Positions 26,153 through 34,859 are shown, numbered from the stretch's first letter. The stretch is 37,711 bases of DNA from Bacteroidales bacterium (GCA_029218405.1 JAQXRG010000159.1:1-37711); one strand, 5' to 3'. Notes: generated from the letters alone by a model not told the origin. A program made the numbers and translations.

Positions 26153-26286
26153 AGGATGTATGGAGGTTGACTGGAATGTGGGAAGAAGGTGTACGCTCTC
26201 CCTCCACATTCCAGCTGCGACCATAACATATCCATGGCGTTCACATCCGACCTTGCCCATAGCTAACAAAAAATGAATTTCCTAGG
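26109..26286 (-). promoter_or_regulatory. Candidate antiterminator pairing and internal hairpin in fimbrial leader
   Basis: Two 9-bp segments upstream in the leader, 26278-26286 (CCTAGGAAA on the minus strand) and 26261-26269 (TTGTTAGCT), are exact complements of 26109-26117 and 26121-26129, which lie inside the terminator-like stem. Between them is a strong hairpin with 11-bp perfect arms, 26171-26181 and 26204-26214. Pairing of the outer segments would cross the terminator stem, so the two folds should compete or form a pseudoknot. No ligand-binding or protein-binding consensus is recognised. An invertible DNA element is an alternative, but the enclosed 131 bp hold no promoter. Confidence 0.45.
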
Positions 26287-26386
26287 TTCATTCCTCTATA
26301 GACAAAGCATCGATGACGCTTTTACATTATGTAGTGTCTTTCGCTCTTCGCTCGTTATATGGAGAGAACGGAAAGCTAAGACGGGG

Positions 26387-26418
26387 CAAATATAAGGATT
26401 ATTTCCTTGCCCGCCAAA
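26387..26418 (-). promoter_or_regulatory. Consensus promoter of the fimbrial operon
   Basis: On the minus strand TTTG (26415-26418), exactly 20 nt, then TATATTTG (26387-26394) match the Bacteroidetes -33/-7 consensus in every fixed position. Transcription would start near 26380, giving a leader of about 390 nt to the ATG at 25992. A second TAnnTTTG-like box (TATCTTTG) overlaps the -33 element. The segment 26419-26559 shows no gene. Confidence 0.75.
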
Positions 26419-26559
26419 GATAAGCGAAAAAAAATGAAAAAAACCTCAAATCCGCGACCACCCTCATAGTATCACGACCATAAGTTGTCGGTGTTATCCG
26501 GAATGATTCTGGAACACATTTACATAAGCTCTGTTGCATGAAAAAATATTCAACACATA

Positions 26560-27099
26560 CTACCTTGATGTCTTAATCCACTTGGCTGACCCTGAGATAA
26601 ACCTGGATACAAACGCCTTGATGCGGCTTGTTGCTTTGAGCCCGAACTTCTTTACGTCAAGCCTTTCCATGATGAATTTGTAGAAGTTGCGTATGAGTGC
26701 CGTGAGCAGAAGAAACACCGTGTTTTCGCCCAAGAAGGATTTTGGAAGCCTGTTCCAGCCGAATCCGCCCTCCATGTCGTCGACTATGCGCTCCTTCCCT
26801 CCACGGAGGTTGTAGAGCTCCACTATATCCCTCACAGATGATTTGTGGTCGTAGGTAAGGATGCAGCGGTAGGTGTATTCGCCCTCCCACAGGTCAAGCT
26901 CACCGTCCATTCGCTTCTGCCTTTGAATCACAAGACGGTATGCTTTCCATTTCTCGACAAGAATGGAGTTCAGTTCAAACTCAACGCCACCCAATTCCTC
27001 CGTCTTCCAGCCTCTGAGCGCAAAGATGTCGTCGTAGAACGAACCGCAACGGTTGGCACAGATATAGAAGGTCTTGCAGTGTTTTTCAACTTCTTCCAC
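26560..27099 (-). pseudogene. IS1380-family transposase, C-terminal fragment
   Basis: The 179-residue frame matches the end of Bacteroides IS1380-type transposases: DIVELYNLRGGKERIVDDMEGGFGWNRLPKSF followed by NTVFLLLTALIRNFYKFIMER. The catalytic YNLRGGKE glutamate region is kept, but the N-terminal half with the first two acidic residues is missing; upstream sequence belongs to another transposase remnant. Full-length members have about 430 residues. It is therefore inactive on its own. No terminal inverted repeats were recognised. Confidence 0.8.
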
Positions 27100-27165
27100 T
27101 ATCTATTCCGAACATGATCCGCAATGGCTCAGGTGCAGAAGTCCGTGAATGCCCCATCAGGTATG

Positions 27166-27432
27166 TTAACCAAAATTTCTCAACGCACAGACCAAACCAT
27201 ATCCGGTCTTGATTCGCTTATCCAGTTCGAACAGAATCTTCATACCTTTCTTCTGCCAATCCGTCCAGTCATTACCGCTCTTGAGCAGGGGGTAGCGTAC
27301 ATGGGTCAGCAGTTCTACCCATGGAGGCTACCTTGTGCCCTCGAATAGGAATTTGCAGGATTCGCCGATGTTGTTACCCTCGTAGTCAGTCATCCTCACG
27401 AAGTAGTCTTTGGAACTCAGCCCTTCATTGGA
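27166..27432 (-). pseudogene. ISL3/ISAon1-like transposase remnant
   Basis: The minus strand encodes, in one frame with an in-frame TAG at 27328-27330 and a TAA at 27166-27168, a peptide containing LLTHVRYPLLKSGNDWTDWQ and MKILFELDKRIKTGYGLVCA. This resembles the LLARSRYLLFKS...W...Q...LF..YP.IK.AYGL segment of ISL3-group (ISAon1-like) transposases. Both sides are lost. It lies between the IS1380 fragment and the Rpn gene, so several insertions have decayed here. Confidence 0.55.
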
Positions 27433-28339
27433 CTAATGATTGGACATCAACGGTACTCAGTCCTGTAATCTTAGCAATGGTCTCTACGGTGAATCCTTGC
27501 CGGGACATGGCTTGAACTATCTCTGCATTTCTCTCAGCCCTGCCTTCTGCTCTGCCTTCCGCTCTGCCTTCCGCTCTGCCTTCAGCCCTGCCTTCCGCTC
27601 TGCCTTCCATCTTTGCCGTATCCAGTACATCGTTCTGAATCATGATGGCATTGATGTGTTCATCGTAGGCTGCACGTTCTTGTTTGGACATGGTGAGATA
27701 TTGCAGTTTCTTGCGTGCTTCCTTGAGTCCCGGTGTCGAAGTGTCCTCACGTATGATTCCGTTCTTCAGGTATTCCATCCATTCTTCCAGAGGGGTGGTG
27801 GCTACTTGATTGAACTCATTGACGCGGATGATGTAGTATTCGGGGAAAATCTCGGAAGGAATGCGCATACGTATCAAGTCTCCCTCTTTCATGTTGACTT
27901 GCAGTTCGTCGCCTGTATGTACACCAACGAATCGGGTCGTACCGTGATAGAGGTAGTCGCCTCCCTTGCCCAAATCAAAATAAAGGATATTAATGGAATA
28001 TACCTTCTTGACTTGATTATACTTGTTTCCTAACGATATGTGTTCAGTTATGGCTTTAGACACCCCGAACAGAATACGTTCCAGGTAGTAAATCTCGCGC
28101 GTCAGCTGAATTTCCACGATGATGATTTCACCTTTGCTGTTCTCAGCCTTGATATCTACTCGGTTGAACTTGTCGTCCATAGAGTTCTGATTGGATTCGC
28201 TTTCCAACAGTTGCTGGATGCGTATATTCTCTCCAATCAATACGGTCAGCAGCCCTTCGAGCACGCCGAAGTTGGCCTTGTCACGCAGGATGCGTTTGGC
28301 TGCCCAGTCAAATCGGATAATGCTGTTGTTTTCGTACAT
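27425..28339 (-). CDS. Rpn-family recombination-promoting nuclease/putative transposase (PD-(D/E)XK)
   Basis: The 304-residue protein starts with FDWAAKRILRDKANFGVLEGLL, the usual opening of the Bacteroides PDDEXK-type Rpn family (PF12784). Catalytic-type residues appear in NRVDIKAENSKGEIIIVEIQLT (D...ExQ). About residues 245-272 are six GRAE tetrapeptides encoded by 12-bp DNA repeats, and the C-terminus (FTVETIAKITGLSTVDVQSLV) looks like a helix-turn-helix. Rpn proteins are DNA endonucleases that raise recA-independent recombination and are linked to horizontal transfer. It overlaps the ISL3 remnant at its 3' end by a few bases. The frame appears intact. Confidence 0.8.
   Translation of the reverse strand: MYENNSIIRFDWAAKRILRDKANFGVLEGLLTVLIGENIRIQQLLESESNQNSMDDKFNRVDIKAENSKGEIIIVEIQLTREIYYLERILFGVSKAITEHISLGNKYNQVKKVYSINILYFDLGKGGDYLYHGTTRFVGVHTGDELQVNMKEGDLIRMRIPSEIFPEYYIIRVNEFNQVATTPLEEWMEYLKNGIIREDTSTPGLKEARKKLQYLTMSKQERAAYDEHINAIMIQNDVLDTAKMEGRAEGRAEGRAEGRAEGRAEGRAERNAEIVQAMSRQGFTVETIAKITGLSTVDVQSLVQ
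27534..27608. repeat. 12-bp coding tandem repeat in the Rpn gene
   Basis: About six units of a 12-bp repeat (near CTCTGCCTTCCG on the plus strand) with few differences encode GRAE on the minus strand. The unit is a multiple of three, so gain or loss of a copy would change protein length but keep the frame. The sequence between 28340 and 28565 upstream of the gene shows nothing else recognisable. Confidence 0.8.
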
Positions 28340-28565
28340 AGGCGTATATCATTGGTTGATGGTGCGAAGATAATCATTTTTATTCAATTTTCTTCTATTA
28401 GGCAGAAAAATCTCCTCAGTCGTTGGCAGCATCAGTGATGGCGCATATCGTTGATTTTACTGGAGAATCCCTGCTTGCCTTCGGAAGAGACAAGGGATGA
28501 GCTGGACACCCACCCTGTGAACGCTGAAAATAATTATTAAAAATCAGAAATAGAAGTAACAGTAT

Positions 28566-28597
28566 ATTGACGGTATGGATAGGATTTGTTATCTTTG
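28566..28597 (+). promoter_or_regulatory. Promoter of the small-protein/RND efflux operon
   Basis: ATTG (28566-28569), 20 nt, then TATCTTTG (28590-28597) matches the -33/-7 pattern with one mismatch in the -33 box. The first ATG downstream in frame (28630) is 33 nt away, which supports that start for the small protein. No operator-like dyad was seen. Confidence 0.6.
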
Positions 28598-28629
28598 CAT
28601 GGATTCAATCAAAAAAAGCAATAAAAGTT

Positions 28630-28980
28630 ATGAACAGTCGCTTCCATACATACGTGGTACGGACTGTAGGAGTCATCATGTTGTTACTCCTGCAGTGGGA
28701 CATTTGTGCCCCGTTGATTGAAGCGAGCCAGGCAATCGCCGGCCAAGAACAGGCCCTGCCCATGGCAGACAGCGAAGAGGAGACGGAAGATGACGAGACC
28801 TACTATTTCCGCTCAGGCCGCCCTCAACTGCCTTCTGTCCGCCTCCTCACCTGCGTACTGGAGGCACTGGCACAACTCACCGTGCCTTCTGACGAACCGG
28901 TACATACCTATGCGCACGCGGCCGACGTACCGCGCCACGTCCTGCGCCCCCACATTCTTTTCTGCATTTACCGCATTTAG
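28630..28980 (+). CDS. Small exported protein of unknown function, heading the RND operon
   Basis: This 116-residue protein has a positively charged N-terminus and a hydrophobic segment (about 9-24, VVRTVGVIMLLLLQW) consistent with a signal peptide or anchor. An acidic patch SEEETEDDE follows (about 53-61), then a Pro/Leu/His-containing C-terminal half. I recognise no family. The frame is open upstream to 28567, but that would place the start inside the promoter, so the ATG at 28630 is preferred. The efflux adaptor gene follows 124 nt later on the same strand. A weak hairpin (TTCC...GGAA arms near 29015-29050) lies in the gap. Co-transcription and any role in efflux are inference. Confidence 0.5.
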   Translation: MNSRFHTYVVRTVGVIMLLLLQWDICAPLIEASQAIAGQEQALPMADSEEETEDDETYYFRSGRPQLPSVRLLTCVLEALAQLTVPSDEPVHTYAHAADVPRHVLRPHILFCIYRI

Positions 28981-29104
28981 CCTTTACCGTCCGCAATAGC
29001 AACGGCAAGCTGGATTTCCGCGTTCCGACAAAGGAATGCCGGAAGTCTTTTTCGTGACCCCTACGTCAGTCATCTCCCGCAACAACAACTAATAATATAT
29101 TTGT

Positions 29105-30256
29105 ATGAAAAGTAGTCATTACCCCCAGCTATGGCTGTGCGTATGCGCAGGATGGCTGAGCGCCTGCGGTCCGTCGGACAACCAGCAGGCCAACAACAAA
29201 GAGTTAGTGCCAATCACGATTCTCCATCCCACCTCCATCGAGTTCCCCCGATCGTATGTGGCCGATGTGCAGGCCATCCAGTTCGTGGAAGTGAAACCGA
29301 AGGTAGAGGGATTCGTACAACGGATTTTCGTGGACGAGGGACAGAAAGTGAAGAAAGGACAGCCGCTGTTCCAACTGAGTTCCGACCAGTACAGCGAAAC
29401 GGTCAAAGAAGCGCAAGCCAACTACAAGCAGGCACAGGCGCAGTATGAAATGGCCAACTACGAGGCCGAACGAATCGGACGACTGGTGGACAAGCAGATT
29501 CTCTCCAGCATCCGCCTGGACCAGGCCAACAAAGAAAAGGAAGTGGCGGAAATGAAGGTAGAGCAGGCCAAGGCGCAGCTGCAACGCTCGCAGATGGACT
29601 ACTCGTACACCACCATCACCGCTCCCTTCGACGGATACATCGACCGTATCCCCTACAAGACCGGCAGTCTGGTCAATCCACAAAGCCTGCTGACGACGGT
29701 CAGCGACATTTCCGAGATATTCGCTTATTATAAGGTGAACGAAAGCGAGTACCTGGAATACAAGCGCCGGCAGATCAGCGGGGAGACACAGGAGACGGGC
29801 AACAACGTGGAACTCATTCTCTCGGACGGGTCCATCTACTCGCACAAAGGGACGCTGGAAACCGTAGAAGGTGACTTTGAACGGGGCACGGGCTCCATCG
29901 CCTTCCGCGTGCGTTTTCCCAATCCCGACGGACTGCTGAAACACGGAGTGACCGGCAAAGTGAGGATGATGACCCGCATGGACAATGTGTGCCTGATTCC
30001 TCAAAAATCCACCTTCGAGATCCAGGACTTCACCTATGTATATACGGTGGACGAAGAGCACGTGGTAAAGGTGCGCAGCTTCCAGCCGCTGGAACGCTGG
30101 AACAACTTCTACGTGACCCAGGACATCGCCCCGAATACGGCCATCGTCTATGAAGGCGTACAGATGATGAAGGACGGAAGCACCATCAAGACCGACACCA
30201 TCGACATGGAGACCATCAAGAAAGAAGTGGAACCCAAACAACCCATTGTGAAATAA
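29105..30256 (+). CDS. RND efflux periplasmic adaptor lipoprotein (MexA/AcrA type)
   Basis: The 383-residue membrane-fusion protein has a lipobox LSAC (Cys21). The biotinyl/lipoyl half-motif VEVKPKVEGFVQRIFVDEGQ and KVKKGQPLF (about 60-85) is followed by a coiled-coil hairpin (about 90-165), the second lipoyl half ITAPFDGYIDRIPYKTGSLV and the beta-barrel domain. It bridges the inner-membrane pump and the outer-membrane channel encoded next. The pump gene begins 12 nt downstream. The substrate is unknown; the coiled coil and partner type suggest hydrophobic or amphiphilic compounds such as drugs or bile salts. Confidence 0.92.
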   Translation: MKSSHYPQLWLCVCAGWLSACGPSDNQQANNKELVPITILHPTSIEFPRSYVADVQAIQFVEVKPKVEGFVQRIFVDEGQKVKKGQPLFQLSSDQYSETVKEAQANYKQAQAQYEMANYEAERIGRLVDKQILSSIRLDQANKEKEVAEMKVEQAKAQLQRSQMDYSYTTITAPFDGYIDRIPYKTGSLVNPQSLLTTVSDISEIFAYYKVNESEYLEYKRRQISGETQETGNNVELILSDGSIYSHKGTLETVEGDFERGTGSIAFRVRFPNPDGLLKHGVTGKVRMMTRMDNVCLIPQKSTFEIQDFTYVYTVDEEHVVKVRSFQPLERWNNFYVTQDIAPNTAIVYEGVQMMKDGSTIKTDTIDMETIKKEVEPKQPIVK

Positions 30257-30268
30257 TACCCGCAGCCT

Positions 30269-33200
30269 ATGTTTAAGTTATTCATCAAGCGACCCATCCT
30301 TTCGGGAGTGATTTCCGTGATGATTGTCTGCCTCGGCGTGCTGTCCATCATGACCCTGCCCATCACGCAGTTTCCGGACATCGTGCCGCCGTCGGTCACC
30401 GTGACCGCCCGCTACACGGGCGCCAGCGCCGACGTCATGTCGAAGACCGTGGCCACCCCGTTGGAACGGGCCATCAACGGTGTGCCGGGCATGACCTACA
30501 TGACCACCGTGTGCACCAACGACGGCATGTCACTGACCACCGTCTATTTTAAGGTGGGCACCGACCCGGACGTGGCGGCCGTCAACGTGCAGAACCGTGT
30601 GACGACGGTCATGGACGAACTGCCGGAAGAAGTGATACGCGCCGGCGTGATTACGGAAAAGGAGGTCAACAGCATGCTGATGTACCTCAACATCATGAGC
30701 ACGGACAGTGCCCATACCGAGAAATTTGTCTATAACTTTGCCGACATCAATATCCTGCGCGAGCTGAAGCGCATCGACGGAGTGGGCTTAGTGGAAATCA
30801 TGGGCAGCCGCGACTACGCCATGCGAATCTGGCTGAACCCGAACCGTCTGGCGGCCTACAACATGGTGCCGCAAGACGTGACCGAGGCCATCCGCAGCCA
30901 GAACATCGAAGCGGCACCGGGAAAGACCGGCATCAGCTCGGACAAACTGCCCCAACAACTGCAGTACGTGCTGCAGTACACCGGTAAGTTCAGCACCGCC
31001 GAAGAATACGGCGAGATTGTGCTGAAAGCACTGCCTGACGGCTCGTTGCTGCGGCTGAAGGACGTGGCGGACATTGAGTTCGACTCGGAAGACTACAACA
31101 TGACCTCCATGACCGACGGAAGGCCGTCGGCCTCCATCATGATCAAGCAGCGCCCCGGATCGAACGCCCGTGAGGTCATCCAAAACATCAAGACGAAAAT
31201 GGCGGAAATCAAGGAGACCAGCTTCGCGCCGGGGATGGACTATAACATCTCGTACGACGTGTCGCGCTTCCTCGACGCTTCCATCCAGTCGGTACTGAAG
31301 ACCCTACTCGAAGCCTTCCTGCTGGTATTCATCGTCGTGTATATCTTCCTGCAGGACTTCCGGTCCACCCTGATTCCGGCCATCGCCGTTCCCGTCTCGC
31401 TGGTAGGTACCTTCTTCTTCATGGAAATGCTGGGCTTCTCCATCAACATGCTGACCCTGTTTGCGCTGGTACTGGCCATTGGTATTGTGGTGGACAACGC
31501 CATCGTGGTGGTGGAGGCGGTGCATGTCAAGATGCACCAGGAGAAACTGTCGCCTTACAAGGCGTCCGTAGCGGCCATCCAGGAAATCGGCGGCGCCATC
31601 ATCGCCATCACGCTGGTCATGTCGGCCGTGTTCGTACCTGTTGGTTTCATGCAGGGGACGGTCGGTATCTTCTACCGCCAGTTCTCGCTGACGCTGGCCG
31701 TCGCCATCGTCATCTCTGGTGTCAACGCGCTGACCCTCTCGCCGGCCCTGTGCGCCCTGCTGCTGCGCCGGACAGATGGAAAAAAGAAAAAGAAAGGCTG
31801 GCTGCGCCGCTTCTTCGTGATGTTCAACCGCCGTTACGACCGTTTCGAACGCCGTTACCACATCGGGCTCAGCCGCTACCTGAGCCGCCGTGTAGTGACC
31901 TACGCTACGTTAGTACTGTCCTTCCTCGCCACGGCAGGCATGAGTCAGGTACTTCCCTCGGGCTTCATTCCCAACGAAGACCAAGGCATGATTTACGTCA
32001 ACGTAGATGCCCCTCCCGGAGCCACCCTGGAGCGCAGCGAGAAAGCGCTGAACGCCGTACAGGCGGCGTTGCTGCCCTTCAAGGAAATTGAGAGCATCTC
32101 CACACTGGCCGGCTACAGCCTGATGACCGAGACGGAAGGCGCCAACTTCGGCATGGGAATGATCAACCTCACGCCCTGGAGCGAGCGTGACCATACGGCG
32201 GCAGAGCTGATAGAAGTGTACAAGGACCGCACGTCGCACATCAAGGATGCGGACATCCAGTTCTTCCTGCCGCCCACCGTGCCGGGCTTCGGCAACGCCA
32301 GCGGGTTCGAGCTGCGCCTGCAGGACAAGACAGCCGGCAGCTTCGAGGAGTTCGCCGCCGTGGCCGATGCACTGGTGGAGAAGCTGAACGAAGACCCGCG
32401 CATCGTGGGAGCCACTTCGGGCTTCAATCCCAACTTCCCCCAGTACTTGCTGAAGGTGGACATCGCCAAGGCCGCCAAGCTGGGAGTGAACCTGAACGAA
32501 TCCATGGAGACGCTCCAGTCCTACATCGGCAGCTTCTACTCGTCCAACTTCATCCGTTTCGGCCAGATGTACAAGGTCATGCTGCAGGCATCGCCCGAGT
32601 ACCGCATGAACCCGGAAGACCTGTACCGCCTGTATGCGAAAAACCAGGACGGCAACATGGTGCCCTACTCCAACTTCATGACCATGGACCGCGTCTTCGG
32701 CCCCAACCAGATCACGCGCTACAACATGTTCACCTCGGCACTCATTACGGGTGAGCCCGCCAAAGGCGTCAGCTCCGGTGAGGTCATCACTGCCGTGGAG
32801 CAGATTGCCAAGGCTACCTTGCCACGCGGCTACGACATCGAGTGGTCGGGTGTGACCCGCGAGGAGAAAGAGTCGGGCGGACAGACCCTCCTGATTTTCG
32901 GTGTCTGCCTGCTGTTCGTCTATCTGCTGCTCGCGGCGCAGTACGAGAGCCTGCTGCTGCCGTTCCCCGTCCTCCTGTCGCTGCCCGCCGGCATCTTCGG
33001 CTCCTATTTCTTCCTGCAGGTGGCAGAACTGGAGAACAACATCTACGCGCAGGTGGCGCTGGTCATGCTCATCGGTCTGCTGGGCAAGAACGCCATCCTG
33101 ATTGTGGAAATGGCCAACCAGTACCGCCGGCAAGGGCTCAGCCCGTTGGAGGCGGCAGTCAAAGGAGCCGTGAGCCGTCTGCGCCCCATCCTGATGACCT

Positions 33201-33412
33201 CTTTCGCCTTCATCTGCGGCCTGATTCCGCTGGTGATGGCCGGCGGGGCAGGTGCGTTGGGCAACCGGTCCATCGGTACGGCGGCCGCCGGAGGTATGTT
33301 TATCGGTACGTTCGTGGGAATCTTCTTAGTCCCCGGCCTGTACCTTATTGTTGAAAGCTGGGCTACCCGGCTGAACCGTAATAAAGCAACTTATGATGAA
33401 GATGAAGAATAG
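30269..33412 (+). CDS. RND efflux pump permease (HAE1 type, AcrB/MexB-like)
   Basis: This 1047-residue inner-membrane proton antiporter has the typical two-fold layout: a first membrane helix (PILSGVISVMIVCLGVLSIM), a large porter loop, helices 2-7, a second porter loop and helices 8-12. Hallmarks include PITQFPDIVPPSVTV, GIVVDNAIVVVEAVH (D409, N410) in TM4, LLLAAQYESLLLPFPVLLSLP, and GLLGKNAILIVEMANQYR near TM10-11. The proton-relay pair reads Asp-Asn, where AcrB has Asp-Asp; this variant is common in many RND pumps. The outer-membrane gene overlaps its 3' end by 20 nt if the first ATG is used. Substrates are unknown. Confidence 0.95.
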   Translation: MFKLFIKRPILSGVISVMIVCLGVLSIMTLPITQFPDIVPPSVTVTARYTGASADVMSKTVATPLERAINGVPGMTYMTTVCTNDGMSLTTVYFKVGTDPDVAAVNVQNRVTTVMDELPEEVIRAGVITEKEVNSMLMYLNIMSTDSAHTEKFVYNFADINILRELKRIDGVGLVEIMGSRDYAMRIWLNPNRLAAYNMVPQDVTEAIRSQNIEAAPGKTGISSDKLPQQLQYVLQYTGKFSTAEEYGEIVLKALPDGSLLRLKDVADIEFDSEDYNMTSMTDGRPSASIMIKQRPGSNAREVIQNIKTKMAEIKETSFAPGMDYNISYDVSRFLDASIQSVLKTLLEAFLLVFIVVYIFLQDFRSTLIPAIAVPVSLVGTFFFMEMLGFSINMLTLFALVLAIGIVVDNAIVVVEAVHVKMHQEKLSPYKASVAAIQEIGGAIIAITLVMSAVFVPVGFMQGTVGIFYRQFSLTLAVAIVISGVNALTLSPALCALLLRRTDGKKKKKGWLRRFFVMFNRRYDRFERRYHIGLSRYLSRRVVTYATLVLSFLATAGMSQVLPSGFIPNEDQGMIYVNVDAPPGATLERSEKALNAVQAALLPFKEIESISTLAGYSLMTETEGANFGMGMINLTPWSERDHTAAELIEVYKDRTSHIKDADIQFFLPPTVPGFGNASGFELRLQDKTAGSFEEFAAVADALVEKLNEDPRIVGATSGFNPNFPQYLLKVDIAKAAKLGVNLNESMETLQSYIGSFYSSNFIRFGQMYKVMLQASPEYRMNPEDLYRLYAKNQDGNMVPYSNFMTMDRVFGPNQITRYNMFTSALITGEPAKGVSSGEVITAVEQIAKATLPRGYDIEWSGVTREEKESGGQTLLIFGVCLLFVYLLLAAQYESLLLPFPVLLSLPAGIFGSYFFLQVAELENNIYAQVALVMLIGLLGKNAILIVEMANQYRRQGLSPLEAAVKGAVSRLRPILMTSFAFICGLIPLVMAGGAGALGNRSIGTAAAGGMFIGTFVGIFLVPGLYLIVESWATRLNRNKATYDEDEE

Positions 33413-34859
33413 TCTGAACATGAAGCGACTCGGACGGGTCGCCATCATGGCGGGTGCCATCGGCCTGGCCATGGCCGGATGCAAGGCACCGTCGCTGCTT
33501 CCCACGGAGCGGATGCAGCTGCCCGACACGTACGCCGGGAACGACACGGACACCACCACCATCGCCCGTCTGCCCTGGACCGTCTTTTTCCCGGACACTA
33601 CGTTGCAGGGATACATCCAGGAAGCGCTCCGCAACAACCATTCGTTCCAGCAGGCGCTCGAACAAGTGTCACTCGCCCGCTCTCAAGTCCGTCTGGGCAA
33701 GGGAGCCTTGCTGCCCGAAGTCACGCTGGGCATGGAAAGTGGCGTGCAACGTTTCGGCGAATACACCATGGACGGAGTGGGCAACAGCACGACCAACACG
33801 CCCGACCTGGCCAAGGACAAGCACATCCCCGACCCCTACCGGAACTTCCAGCTGGGCCTGAGTTTCCAATGGGAGGCAGATGTGTGGGGCAAGCTCACCG
33901 ACCGGAAACGGGCAGCTGCCCTCCGGTGGATGAAGTCCATCGAGGCCATGCGGCTGGCCCACACGCTGTTGATTTCAGAAGTCGCCACCCAGTATTTCGA
34001 ACTGGTAGGCTTAGACAAGCAGCGCACGGTGCTGCGTTCGGCCCTGCAGACGGCCCGCAACGCCTACCACCTGACCAACGAGCTGATGAAAGAGGGCGAA
34101 GTGACACGACTGTCGGTGGACCAGTTCCGCTCGCGCCGCCTGCAGTTGGAGGAACTGTTGTTGTCCACCGAGCAACAGATCCAGGACAAGGAGCGGGCCA
34201 TCGCCGTTTTGCTGGGCCGCTTCCCCTTCGCCGTACGACGGGTCTCCTTTGAGCAGCTCTGCTCGTATGAATACCCGGCAGAAGCCGGTGTCCCGGCCCA
34301 ACTGCTCCAGCACCGTCCCGATGTGAAGGCCGCCGAGTACGAGCTGCTGGCCAGCAAGGCCGATGCCTCAGCGGCCCGCAAGGCATTCTTCCCCTCGCTG
34401 GTCATCGGTGGCAGCGGCGGCTACAACGCCTTCGACTTAGACAAGTGGTTCACCTCGCCCGCCTCGCTGACGTACAGTCTGGCGGCGGGCATCACCGCCC
34501 CCATCTTCCAGCAGAACCGGCTGCGTGCATTGTGGTCCGATGCCAAGAGCCAGCAACGCATCGCACTGCTGGACTACCACAAGACCGTCCTGACCGCCTA
34601 TTCCGAAGTGTCGGGCCTGTTGACAGCGTCCGCCAAGATGAAGGACCGCAGGGCGTTCAAGCAAGAGGAGAGCCGCATCCATCACCGCTCCATCTACAAT
34701 GCGACGGAAATGTTCAAGGTCGGCTTTGCAGGCTACCTGGATGTCCTGTCTGCCGACGAGCGTTTTGTGAGCTGTGAGTTGGAGCGCATCGCCCTGAACA
34801 TTGAGGCCTGCAAGCTAAGCGTCCTGCTCTACCGGGCGTTGGGAGGAGGACTCCCCTGA
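33393..34859 (+). CDS. Outer-membrane efflux lipoprotein (TolC/OprM, NodT family)
   Basis: The protein (488 residues from the first ATG) has a lipobox LAMAGC followed by PSLLPTERMQLPDTY, and two OEP domains, recognised by LQGYIQEALRNNHSFQQALEQVSLARSQVRLGKGALLPEV and, in the repeat, HRPDVKAAEYELLASKADASAARKAFFPSLVI. It forms the outer-membrane duct of the tripartite pump. The start is ambiguous: four ATGs lie between 33393 and 33420. The last (MKRLGRVAIMAGAIGLAMAGC) gives a compact signal peptide and no overlap with the permease gene. It is the last gene of the operon and is followed by a terminator. Confidence 0.92.
   Translation: MMKMKNSLNMKRLGRVAIMAGAIGLAMAGCKAPSLLPTERMQLPDTYAGNDTDTTTIARLPWTVFFPDTTLQGYIQEALRNNHSFQQALEQVSLARSQVRLGKGALLPEVTLGMESGVQRFGEYTMDGVGNSTTNTPDLAKDKHIPDPYRNFQLGLSFQWEADVWGKLTDRKRAAALRWMKSIEAMRLAHTLLISEVATQYFELVGLDKQRTVLRSALQTARNAYHLTNELMKEGEVTRLSVDQFRSRRLQLEELLLSTEQQIQDKERAIAVLLGRFPFAVRRVSFEQLCSYEYPAEAGVPAQLLQHRPDVKAAEYELLASKADASAARKAFFPSLVIGGSGGYNAFDLDKWFTSPASLTYSLAAGITAPIFQQNRLRALWSDAKSQQRIALLDYHKTVLTAYSEVSGLLTASAKMKDRRAFKQEESRIHHRSIYNATEMFKVGFAGYLDVLSADERFVSCELERIALNIEACKLSVLLYRALGGGLP

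Noticed and set aside
26109-26286. Invertible promoter flanked by inverted repeats
   Set aside because: The inverted repeats exist, but the 131 bp between them contain no TAnnTTTG promoter on either strand, the consensus promoter lies outside, and no recombinase gene is adjacent. An RNA role fits better.
29096-29103. TATATTTG match to the -7 box just before the RND adaptor gene
   Set aside because: It ends one base before the ATG, so transcription would begin inside the gene, and there is no TTTG at the right distance; probably chance in an AT-rich stretch.
31493-31498. Asp-Asn instead of Asp-Asp in the proton relay of the RND pump
   Set aside because: The VDN form is common in a large subgroup of RND pumps, so it does not indicate a defective or novel pump.
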